A stretch of DNA of 9,551 nt from Candidatus Methanophagales archaeon (GTDB taxonomy: Archaea > Halobacteriota > Syntropharchaeia > Alkanophagales > Methanospirareceae), in NCBI GenBank assembly GCA_030617585.1, contig JAUWVD010000033.1, positions 1-9,551 of the forward strand. The letters are read 5' to 3'. Every line of letters begins with the position of its first letter. The stretch's first letter is position 1. Under the pieces are notes generated by a model that did not search any database, was not told the DNA's origin, and was given only the letters and a program-made list of their open reading frames with translations. Positions 1-5,682 of this stretch are shown piece by piece. The translations under genes were made by a program, and so were the position numbers.

Positions 1-510
1 TAATCCCCTTGTCGAGAAAGCTGCTGCCGCTTGCAATCCTATAATACCACGACCACGAATATATGCGTTTTCTACTTCCTCAAGACTCAGGGCTGCTTCT
101 ATCTTTTCCGCATCCTCCTCGTTATTAAAAGTGTAAACACCTTCGAGTATCGTTTCTTTCACTTCCTGCTTTCTTCCAGTCGCAATAACGAGATAATCGT
201 ATTTTAGCTCCTCGCCTGTTTTAAGAACCAAACTGCTCTCATCTAAATTTAGCTTTGCTACCTCTGTCTCAGTTCTGAAATCAACGCCCTGATCAAGGAA
301 AAACTGCGGTTTGTTTATTTCTGTTCTTTCTATCTCATACCAACCACGCAAAGCAAAAGGTAATCCACAAGTAGAGACCCAGCCGCTTTTCTCTCGCTTT
401 AATACGGTGAAGTCCATCTCTTCATCTACATCGCTCTTCCTTGCAAGTAAGCTCCTCAACACGTATATCCCAGCAATACCACCACCTACAATAACAACCC
501 TTTTTGCCAT
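1..510 (-). CDS. FAD/NAD(P)-dependent oxidoreductase, CoA-disulfide reductase/NADH oxidase type (3' end outside the window)
   Basis: Only the first 170 codons are present; the C-terminus lies beyond position 1. The N-terminus (residues 5-18) is a Rossmann FAD-binding motif, VVIVGGGIAGIYVL. Residues 46-51 (STCGLP) match the redox-cysteine signature of CoA-disulfide reductases and NADH oxidases, with Cys48 as the likely active cysteine. DYLVIATG (105-112) is the usual second flavin-contact motif. Near residue 155 a second glycine-rich loop (GRGIIGLQ) begins the NAD(P)H domain. The family moves electrons from NAD(P)H to CoA disulfides, polysulfide or oxygen, so a cytoplasmic redox or oxygen-defence role is inferred; the substrate cannot be told from this fragment. 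The ATG at 510 follows an AGAGGAG SD site. Upstream DNA can pair with that site (separate entry). The gene diverges from aroK. Confidence 0.85.
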   Translation of the reverse strand, partial: MAKRVVIVGGGIAGIYVLRSLLARKSDVDEEMDFTVLKREKSGWVSTCGLPFALRGWYEIERTEINKPQFFLDQGVDFRTETEVAKLNLDESSLVLKTGEELKYDYLVIATGRKQEVKETILEGVYTFNNEEDAEKIEAALSLEEVENAYIRGRGIIGLQAAAAFSTRGL

Positions 511-520
511 TTCCGCTCTT

Positions 521-553
521 CTCCTCTCTAATTTTTACTATCAACAAGAGGAG
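521..553 (-). promoter_or_regulatory. Possible SD-sequestering hairpin in the leader of the FAD oxidoreductase gene
   Basis: On the minus-strand RNA, CUCCUCUU (553 to 546) can pair with GAGAGGAG (528 to 521). This gives seven Watson-Crick pairs plus one G-U around a 17-base loop. The 3' arm is the SD site of the gene starting at 510. The fold would hide the ribosome site, as in a simple RNA thermometer or repressed leader. Whether the 5' arm is transcribed depends on the start site, which is not known. A polypurine SD and a nearby polypyrimidine tract could also pair by chance. Confidence 0.35.
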
Positions 554-567
554 GGTATGAGATCACA

Positions 568-583
568 AGCATAAATAATTAAC
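568..583. promoter_or_regulatory. AT-rich TATA-like element between divergent FAD oxidoreductase and aroK genes
   Basis: CATAAATAATTAA at about 570-582 reads as a TATA-like box on either strand in the roughly 120-base divergent gap. On + it would place a transcription start about 25 bases downstream, near 600-605, giving a leader of about 30 bases for aroK. On - it would start transcription near 550. This is the only good TATA candidate in the gap, so the two genes may share it. It is assigned by eye. Confidence 0.4.
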
Positions 584-632
584 GCTTTAATTTTTTCTCC
601 TAACGTCTTTAGATAATGTGGTGGACGCAAGA

Positions 633-1514
633 ATGAGTGGCACAAAGGGCTATGGAAAAGCAAGTGGCGCGGGGACTATAATAAACGCAATAGCAACCTA
701 CAAAGGGTCTGCTTTTGGCATTGATCTATGGACGTATGCGGAAGTGGAGCTTGGCGATGATTTTAGAGGCATAGGTGGTGAAATAGAAGAGGAAGCAGGG
801 GATACTAGATTGGTAGAGCGATGCGTGGAGTTAGTACTGAGGAAGTTCGATTTGCCGCTACGTGGTTATGTGAAGACGAGAAGCGAAGTACCGATGGGAA
901 GTGGATTGAAGAGCAGCAGTGCAGCCGCAAATGCCGCTGTTGTTGCTACCCTTGATGCTCTGGGAGAAGAATCGAAAGCGGAAATAAGTGCGCTGGATGC
1001 GATACAAATAGGTGTAAAAGCTGCTCTTGATGTTGGCGTGTCTATAACCGGCGCCTTTGACGATGCTTGCGCTTCTTTACTTGGCGGGATAGTAATAACA
1101 GACAATAAAAAGATGGAGTTGGTAAAGCGGGTGGAGAAGGAATCAGAAGTTCTTATTCTCGTTCCGAGAAGGCAAGCGTTTACGGCTGATACCGATGTGA
1201 AACGGTCAAGATTAATCGCACCGTGGGTGAACCTTGCGTATGAATTGGCGTTGACAGATAAATTTGAAGATGCGATGACGTTAAATGGTTTTTTGTATTG
1301 TTCAGCGCTGAATTTCGACCCTGAGCCGATGCTAAAGGCTTTGGAATGTGGAGTGAAAGGAGTGAGCTTATCAGGGACAGGGCCTTCTTTCGTTGCGCTC
1401 GTGAATGAAGAAAGCGAGCGGCGATTACGCGAGGCTTGGAGCGAATTAGAGGGTGACGGGATGTTGATTAAGAGAAGGATAAATCTAATTAATCAATATC
1501 CTTTAAAAAGATAA
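633..1514 (+). CDS. aroK: Archaeal shikimate kinase (GHMP kinase family)
   Basis: The enzyme phosphorylates shikimate to shikimate 3-phosphate with ATP in the cytoplasmic aromatic amino acid pathway. Archaea use a GHMP-superfamily protein unrelated to bacterial AroK. From the ATG at 633 the product is 293 residues, in the family's usual range. The N-terminus has the typical GAGTIINAIATYKGSAFGID stretch (residues 12-31). The GHMP ATP loop is PMGSGLKSSSAAA (87-99), and the third GHMP motif is VSLSGTGPSF (244-253). The frame is open back to a GTG at 618. I prefer ATG 633 because GGTGG at 620-624 then sits at SD distance and family members begin close to this Met. Its neighbours are not aromatic-pathway genes. 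ccmC follows after 37 bases, so readthrough is possible. Confidence 0.92.
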   Translation: MSGTKGYGKASGAGTIINAIATYKGSAFGIDLWTYAEVELGDDFRGIGGEIEEEAGDTRLVERCVELVLRKFDLPLRGYVKTRSEVPMGSGLKSSSAAANAAVVATLDALGEESKAEISALDAIQIGVKAALDVGVSITGAFDDACASLLGGIVITDNKKMELVKRVEKESEVLILVPRRQAFTADTDVKRSRLIAPWVNLAYELALTDKFEDAMTLNGFLYCSALNFDPEPMLKALECGVKGVSLSGTGPSFVALVNEESERRLREAWSELEGDGMLIKRRINLINQYPLKR

Positions 1515-1551
1515 ATACTAAAGAAAAAAATAGCAGAGGGCGAACTAAAAG

Positions 1552-2220
1552 ATGAAGCGAGATATACTCCTTTACATCGGCGCAGCTTTGAGCGTAGTAG
1601 CATCTTATGCGGCTTATGTCTGGATACCGCCGGAAGCGACTATGGGCGACCTTTACCGGATTGTATATCTGCATGTGCCCGTTGCATGGGCTTGCTACCT
1701 CGCTTTTGCTCTTTCTCTTGTCGCAAGCATTGCCTTCCTGACAAAACGAAAGCATGCATACGATAGAGTGGCAGAGGTGTCGGCTATCTTAGGCTTGGTA
1801 TATGGTGCAATCGCTCTTGTTTCCGGTTCGATCTGGGCGAAAGCCGCCTGGGGTAGCTATTGGAACTGGGACCCAAGAGAAACAACTACACTTATTCTCT
1901 GGATTGCATACGCGGGCTATATTTCTATAAGACACTCCATCGGCGAGGTGGAGAAAAGGGGTGTAATAGGCGCGGTGTATAATATTCTGGCTTTCTTTAC
2001 TATACCGCTGAGTTATCTCTCTATAATTATGTTACCCACACTTCATCCTAAGATTGCCACTCCGACTGAGATATTTATGACCGATCCGATGATCGCAACG
2101 TTATTCTTAAGCCTCATAGCAGCTTCTATAATCTTCGTATATCTTTTGATAATCGCACTCAATGTCTGGTCGTTAGAAAACCGAGTAAACGCATTAATCT
2201 ACGAAAAAGGAGGTATCTAA
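1552..2220 (+). CDS. ccmC: Cytochrome c maturation haem-handling protein CcmC
   Basis: CcmC is an integral membrane protein that binds haem outside the cytoplasm and passes it to CcmE in system I cytochrome c biogenesis. The 222-residue product has about six hydrophobic segments (roughly 7-25, 40-62, 76-98, 111-127, 138-162, 182-206). The hallmark tryptophan-rich WWD motif is WGSYWNWDPRE at 100-110. The two conserved external histidines are visible as His41 (YLHVP) and His165 (TLHP). Length matches the short CcmC type rather than the much larger CcmF, which shares the WWD motif. A GAGGG sequence near 1536-1540 can serve as SD. It is followed by a CcmD-like gene and ccmE, which fixes the role. 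The ABC exporter genes ccmA and ccmB are not next to it. Confidence 0.93.
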   Translation: MKRDILLYIGAALSVVASYAAYVWIPPEATMGDLYRIVYLHVPVAWACYLAFALSLVASIAFLTKRKHAYDRVAEVSAILGLVYGAIALVSGSIWAKAAWGSYWNWDPRETTTLILWIAYAGYISIRHSIGEVEKRGVIGAVYNILAFFTIPLSYLSIIMLPTLHPKIATPTEIFMTDPMIATLFLSLIAASIIFVYLLIIALNVWSLENRVNALIYEKGGI

Positions 2221-2241
2221 TTTAATTTTTAAAAAAGTAAA

Positions 2242-2376
2242 ATGTATGAAGTATTCATCGTTTCTGTTATTTACTGGACAACCCTGTTAGTGGTCTTTGT
2301 ATGGCTCAGCAGGCGGCTGGCTACGCTTAGAACGCGAATAGCCGATTTGGAGGCAGGGGAGAGCGAAGAAAAATGA
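2242..2376 (+). CDS. ccmD: CcmD-like single-span membrane peptide
   Basis: This small 44-residue gene fills the gap between ccmC and ccmE. The N-terminal half is one membrane span (about residues 4-22, VFIVSVIYWTTLLVVFVWL). It is followed by SRRLATLRTRIADLEAG, a basic, helix-prone cytoplasmic tail ending in acidic residues. That layout of a short N-terminus, one span, RR and a short amphipathic helix is typical of CcmD. CcmD stabilises CcmC and CcmE and helps release haem-loaded CcmE. Its TGA overlaps the ATG of ccmE (ATGA at 2373-2376), which implies translational coupling. An in-frame TAA at 2230-2232 leaves ATG 2242 as the only good start, and no clear SD precedes it. The name rests on topology and position, because CcmD sequences are poorly conserved. 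Confidence 0.72.
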   Translation: MYEVFIVSVIYWTTLLVVFVWLSRRLATLRTRIADLEAGESEEK

Positions 2377-2744
2377 AACTGAAACCTGTTTATATAATCG
2401 CTGCCCTGTTGATCGCGGTGAGTGCGATTCTTGCATTTGACACTTTTACATCTTATGTTAATCCGTATTCTACGGTCTCGGAGATCGCAGGCGATGAGAG
2501 CTATATCGGCAGAGAAGTACAAATTTTAGCCAATATTACTAAGGGGTCTATAGAGTGGGGCGATGATGGTTCGTTGCTCTTTACTATTACGGACGGCGAA
2601 GCTACTATCGCGGTGACATACACTGGTGTCCCACCTCAGAGCTTTACGGATCGACAAAAGGTGGTTGCCATAGGTGTGCCGACTACCCCTTATCACATGA
2701 ATGCAACGCAATTGCTGGTCAAATGCCCGTCTAAATATGAGTGA
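2373..2744 (+). CDS. ccmE: Cytochrome c maturation haem chaperone CcmE, Cys-type (CxxxY)
   Basis: CcmE covalently binds haem from CcmC and delivers it to apocytochrome c on the outer membrane face. The 123-residue product starts with a signal-anchor span (about residues 5-22). An OB-fold region follows, with the family-like stretch VGxPTTPYHMNATQLLVKCPSKY near the end. In most bacteria the haem-linking residue is His in HxxxY. Here the equivalent position is Cys118 in CPSKY (118-122), the CxxxY form known from archaea and some sulfate reducers. Only Glu123 follows the tyrosine, so the flexible tail of bacterial CcmE is missing. An SD-like GGGGAG lies at 2355-2360, and the start overlaps the ccmD stop. 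The last 14 bases overlap convergent gatD. Confidence 0.9.
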   Translation: MKLKPVYIIAALLIAVSAILAFDTFTSYVNPYSTVSEIAGDESYIGREVQILANITKGSIEWGDDGSLLFTITDGEATIAVTYTGVPPQSFTDRQKVVAIGVPTTPYHMNATQLLVKCPSKYE

Positions 2745-4020
2745 TTACACTCCTACCTGTTATCTCCCCTGCTATGTTCTCGTGCATTAATCGTCTCACT
2801 TCTTCCATCTCTGTTGTCTGACCGAGGACCCACATCAACTTCACCAGAGCTGTCTCCGGTAGCATATCCGCACCCTCTATCAGCCCGGCATGGAGTAAAT
2901 CACGACCTGTGTCATACACCCTATCACAAATAGACCCATATAAGCATTGAGAAGTCATCACCACCGGTACGCCATCTTTTATCGCTCTCGCCACGCCGGG
3001 AATCCAATCGGCAGAAACATGCCCTAAACCCGTCCCTTCTAATACTATGCCTTTGTAGCCCTGCGATATAAAGAACGCGAGTATTGCCGGGTCGGCACCA
3101 GGGTAATATTTAATGAGGGCGCATTTATCCTCAAACTTGTCCCGCAGCTCTAATTCGTTCTCTGCTCGTTTATTATATTCCGTGTCGAACTCAAACCTTA
3201 TCCGTTCTATATCTCTTGCGTTATAATACACCTTTCCTATTGGAATGCCATTTACCGATTGAAAAGCATCCCTCGCGGACGTGTGCAGCTTCCTCACTTT
3301 CGTGCCCCGGTGAATGAGACAGAAATCATCTGAGGTACTGCCATGCATCACTACTACTACTTCTGCAAGGTCGCTGCAAGCCACTTTCGCGGCACAGATC
3401 GCATTCATTGCCGCATCGCTGGACGGACGGTCAGAACTACGTTGCGAACCCACAAGAACGACTGGCACCGGAGTTTGCACCATAAAAGACAACGCGGCAG
3501 CAGTGTAGCCCATTGTATCTGTGCCGTGCGTAACAATTATCCCGTCTGCACCGTTATTTATCTCGTTGTAGACTTCCACTGCGAGTCTCTGCCAGTATTC
3601 TGCACGCATATTCTCGCTAAGGATGCTATAAACTACCTTTCCTTTGATGTTCGCTATTTCTCCTAATTCCGGGATCGCATCGAGTATATCATCCGTGGAG
3701 AATTGGGGCGAAACCGCGCCAGTTCTGTAATCCACTTTTGAAGCAATAGTGCCACCAGTTGAGAGAATGGACAAAAAGGGAATACCTTCTTTTACTGCTT
3801 TTATCTCAGCTTTTCGCTCGCCTTTCAATCTTTCTGCGCTTCTTATAACCTCTATTTCCGCATTTCCCGGTCTTATCCCTATATTATAGCCGCTATCGAG
3901 TTTTATAACAATGTCTGTTGACGCAGTTGGCATTACAACGCCCTCATAAACTGCACTGTTCGTCTCCTTCTTTATCCGTATACGATCGCCATCAACAAAT
4001 TTTTGCATCAAGAAGTACAT
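2731..4020 (-). CDS. gatD: Glutamyl-tRNA(Gln) amidotransferase subunit D
   Basis: GatD is the asparaginase-like subunit of the archaeal GatDE complex. It releases ammonia from glutamine, which GatE uses to turn Glu-tRNA(Gln) into Gln-tRNA(Gln). The 429-residue length is normal. An N-terminal beta-rich domain (about 1-70) leads into the L-asparaginase fold. The catalytic set is visible: Thr91 in STGGTIAS (87-94), Thr167 and Asp168 in THGTDTM (164-170), and Lys244 in KVRKLH. These align with the Thr, Thr, Asp, Lys set described for GatD. The first ATG (4020) lies about 33 bases from a TATA-like box and has no SD, consistent with a very short leader. Met5 (ATG at 4008) is an alternative. gatE, often its neighbour in archaea, is not in the window. 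A 12-base palindrome directly precedes the start. Confidence 0.95.
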   Translation of the reverse strand: MYFLMQKFVDGDRIRIKKETNSAVYEGVVMPTASTDIVIKLDSGYNIGIRPGNAEIEVIRSAERLKGERKAEIKAVKEGIPFLSILSTGGTIASKVDYRTGAVSPQFSTDDILDAIPELGEIANIKGKVVYSILSENMRAEYWQRLAVEVYNEINNGADGIIVTHGTDTMGYTAAALSFMVQTPVPVVLVGSQRSSDRPSSDAAMNAICAAKVACSDLAEVVVVMHGSTSDDFCLIHRGTKVRKLHTSARDAFQSVNGIPIGKVYYNARDIERIRFEFDTEYNKRAENELELRDKFEDKCALIKYYPGADPAILAFFISQGYKGIVLEGTGLGHVSADWIPGVARAIKDGVPVVMTSQCLYGSICDRVYDTGRDLLHAGLIEGADMLPETALVKLMWVLGQTTEMEEVRRLMHENIAGEITGRSVITHI

Positions 4021-4032
4021 CTCTGATCAGAG
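4021..4032. promoter_or_regulatory. Perfect 12-base palindrome at the gatD start, possible operator
   Basis: CTCTGATCAGAG is a perfect palindrome immediately upstream of the gatD ATG. It overlaps the predicted gatD transcription start, about 25 bases from the TATA-like box at 4049-4057. A dimeric repressor bound here would block gatD initiation. The idea rests on symmetry and position only. A 12-base perfect palindrome is uncommon by chance at one chosen site but not rare over 9.5 kb. Confidence 0.35.
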
Positions 4033-4044
4033 GATAAAAAAGCT

Positions 4045-4070
4045 AAAATTTATATATTGCTTTTTTATAC
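4045..4070. promoter_or_regulatory. Divergent promoter region between gatD and the 131-residue gene
   Basis: AAAATTTATATATTGC (4045-4060) contains a TATA-like core at 4049-4057 that reads well on both strands. On - it lies about 33 bases from the gatD ATG, predicting a leader of only a few bases. On + it predicts a start near 4080 and a leader of about 50 bases for the 4130 gene. A second + candidate, TTTATAC (4064-4070), would shorten that leader to about 35 bases. Confidence 0.5.
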
Positions 4071-4115
4071 TATGATATCTCTTAGATCTTAGTGTAGCAA
4101 CTGAAGAATAAGAAG

Positions 4116-4123
4116 AAAGGTGA
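4116..4123 (+). promoter_or_regulatory. Strong ribosome binding site for the 131-residue gene
   Basis: AAAGGTGA matches the archaeal anti-SD well and sits six bases before the ATG at 4130. It is among the clearest SD sites in the window, and it supports both the start choice and real translation of an otherwise unrecognised gene. Confidence 0.7.
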
Positions 4124-4129
4124 AACAAA

Positions 4130-4525
4130 ATGAGTGAACAAACGTCTGGAGTGAAGGAAAGAATAAATATATTTAAAATAGGTGATCTGTGGTGTTTCAA
4201 GTATTTTTTCGGCGATCGAGAGCTCTTTATGGGTTTGGCGGATTATTACAATCGCGCGAAATATCGGTTTGAGCTTAAAAACGCGGAGGAGATGGATACG
4301 GTAACGAAATATCTCATGGAGAAAGGCTTTGAAACTGTCAAAATTGAGGATACCTCGGATTATCTGGTCTCAATAGACAGATTTAAGAAGTATGCACCAA
4401 TACTTAGAAATTCGATCGACTCTACAGAAAAGGAAAAGGAAAGGACATTTATAATGAAGGATCTGGCATCTGTAGAGGAAGCGATCGCGAATGGCGCGAA
4501 GAAAGTTACTGATGATCTTGCGTAG
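4130..4525 (+). CDS. Conserved-looking archaeal protein of unknown function, 131 residues
   Basis: I do not recognise this protein. It is soluble with no signal peptide or membrane span. It looks mixed alpha/beta: an aromatic-rich N-terminal part (IFKIGDLWCFKYFF, residues 14-27), then GLADYYNRAKYRFELK (36-51), a helix plus strand around 52-72, and a lysine- and tyrosine-rich stretch (about 81-95). It ends in a helical tail, MKDLASVEEAIANGAKK (109-125). There is one cysteine (Cys22) and no metal-binding or nucleotide-binding motif that I can see. Good evidence that it is a gene comes from its promoter, the AAAGGTGA SD site, base composition like its neighbours, and a T-rich terminator after the stop. 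It stands alone between divergent gatD and convergent rtcA, so context does not suggest a partner. Confidence 0.85.
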   Translation: MSEQTSGVKERINIFKIGDLWCFKYFFGDRELFMGLADYYNRAKYRFELKNAEEMDTVTKYLMEKGFETVKIEDTSDYLVSIDRFKKYAPILRNSIDSTEKEKERTFIMKDLASVEEAIANGAKKVTDDLA

Positions 4526-4553
4526 TGACGTTAATTAACCACAAGTAACGCCT

Positions 4554-4572
4554 ATTTTTTCCCTTTTTCTTT
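4554..4572 (+). terminator. T-rich terminator after the 131-residue gene
   Basis: Two T tracts (T6 at 4555-4560 and T5 at 4564-4568, separated by CCC) lie about 30 bases after the stop at 4525 in the convergent gap before rtcA. U-rich tracts without a strong hairpin are typical archaeal termination signals. The minus strand has no matching T tract, so the signal serves the + gene. The small palindromes GTTAATTAAC (4530-4539) and AATTTCGAAATT (4574-4585) flank it and have no evident role. Confidence 0.6.
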
Positions 4573-4620
4573 CAATTTCGAAATTCGTGCTTTGAATTGA
4601 ATTTGGATGTTATTGAGTAA

Positions 4621-5631
4621 TTACGCCCCACCCTTCCTGATCACGAACACATCCCCCTTCTCTATCTCAAATTCAACATCCAAAAATTTCTTCGTCACGT
4701 ACATGTTCGTTTCCAGATGCCCTGTCACCTCTCTAACACTCATCTCCGATTTACCGTCTGCGAGCGCAATGTAAGGAATAAGCTGATCGGCAAGGCGGAC
4801 ATCAACAGTTGATGCTGATTTGGACACCTTCAAAAACGCTCTTGCCGCTTCTTCGCCAACGAGTTCCGCTCTTCTTCCTCTCGCTCCCACTGCGCTACCA
4901 CTTTTGTAGCCACGCCATAAAGTTATGCCACAGCCAGTCGTCCTCTCCCCTCCCTCTTCTATCTCTATCTCTATTGCGGTATCGTATTCATGCAATCTCC
5001 TTTCCGCAGCTTTCGCCTGCCTTTTGGCAACATGAGAGGGGAGACCACAGGAATGAGAAACTCCTTTTATGGGCCCTCCTCTTTCTCGCTCCGTAAAAGC
5101 AATTCCTTTCATGTGATGCGAAGGAGCTATCCTAACTTCCACTAATCCGCCACCCTTGGGATAATAACCCCGCCTCTTCAAGCTTAGTTGCACATCACAG
5201 CCCATCTCACGAATCGCTTTGAGAAACACATTAGTGTAAAAATCAATCGGGGGAGACCATTTAACATCGGTTCCACCTTTTATACGCACAATCGTCTCGC
5301 GATCGGCAAAAAGCGCAACAGGTATAAGAGCTTGCAATAATAACGTTACGCTTCCTGCAGTGCCTATATCTATTTCACCCACAAATCCTTTTAACTCCGC
5401 AGGCGAGAATTTCAACCGTGAAGAACGCAACTCCAGCCCCTCTATCACACCACCCGACAGTTTCTCTACCGCTTTCGCAGCATGCAAATGCTGTGCGGAA
5501 AGCCCTGGTTTTGGCCTATCTGCCCTTATGTTCTCTATTTCAACTTCTTTTCCTGTTACTGCCGCAAGAGCAATTGCAGTTCTTAATATCTGCCCACCAC
5601 CCTCACCAACTGAGCCGTCTATTTCTATCAT
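4621..5631 (-). CDS. rtcA: RNA 3'-terminal phosphate cyclase
   Basis: RtcA uses ATP to convert RNA 3'-phosphate ends to 2',3'-cyclic phosphates through an enzyme-AMP intermediate. From the ATG at 5631 the product is 336 residues, normal for the family. The N-terminus has the hallmark IDGSVGEGGGQILRTA (residues 4-19), then RPKPGLSAQHLHAAKAV (39-55). The catalytic histidine is His305 in GHLETNM, preceded by the conserved LADQLIPYIALA. The frame is open back to a TTG at 5652. I prefer ATG 5631 because family members begin MIEIDGS and the extra codons lie inside a hairpin. The gene follows map by about 50 bases and is probably the last of a hel308-map-rtcA transcript. No RtcB ligase gene is nearby. 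Its cellular role in archaea is not well established. Confidence 0.93.
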   Translation of the reverse strand: MIEIDGSVGEGGGQILRTAIALAAVTGKEVEIENIRADRPKPGLSAQHLHAAKAVEKLSGGVIEGLELRSSRLKFSPAELKGFVGEIDIGTAGSVTLLLQALIPVALFADRETIVRIKGGTDVKWSPPIDFYTNVFLKAIREMGCDVQLSLKRRGYYPKGGGLVEVRIAPSHHMKGIAFTERERGGPIKGVSHSCGLPSHVAKRQAKAAERRLHEYDTAIEIEIEEGGERTTGCGITLWRGYKSGSAVGARGRRAELVGEEAARAFLKVSKSASTVDVRLADQLIPYIALADGKSEMSVREVTGHLETNMYVTKKFLDVEFEIEKGDVFVIRKGGA

Positions 5632-5637
5632 AAAACT

Positions 5638-5660
5638 TTCTTTCTTTTCCAAAGAAAGAA
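5638..5660 (-). repeat. 10-base perfect inverted repeat just upstream of the rtcA start
   Basis: On + the arms are TTCTTTCTTT (5638-5647) and AAAGAAAGAA (5651-5660), with a three-base loop. In the minus-strand mRNA the hairpin ends six bases before the rtcA AUG. Its 3' purine arm is the only SD-like sequence for that gene. It could limit rtcA translation or weakly terminate map transcripts (GUUUU follows it). The stem is mostly A-U and therefore weak, and the loop is very tight. Confidence 0.45.
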
Positions 5661-5682
5661 CCTTTACTAAGAAAGAAATATG

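Noticed and set aside
548..574. GAGGAGGG followed by ATG at 557, a five-codon frame MRSQA on +
   Set aside because: It looks like an SD plus leader peptide, but it lies upstream of the likely TATA element for aroK and would not be on its transcript. The purine run is better explained as the complement of the minus-strand leader.
2220..2242. T-rich then A-rich tract between ccmC and the CcmD-like gene as a terminator
   Set aside because: TTTTTAAAAA is only a weak symmetric tract, and the ATGA coupling of the following genes argues for one ccm transcript.
2739..2752. GAGTG-ATTA-CACTC inverted repeat at the ccmE stop
   Set aside because: A five-base stem without a following T tract is too weak to call a terminator, and it lies inside the coding overlap with gatD.
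3343..3666. A 107-codon open frame on + inside gatD
   Set aside because: It lies opposite the GatD catalytic region. Its His-rich, Cys-rich composition reflects reverse reading of conserved codons.
4530..4585. Short palindromes GTTAATTAAC and AATTTCGAAATT in the convergent gap
   Set aside because: They are AT-rich and short, expected by chance in AT-rich intergenic DNA, and have no gene start nearby.
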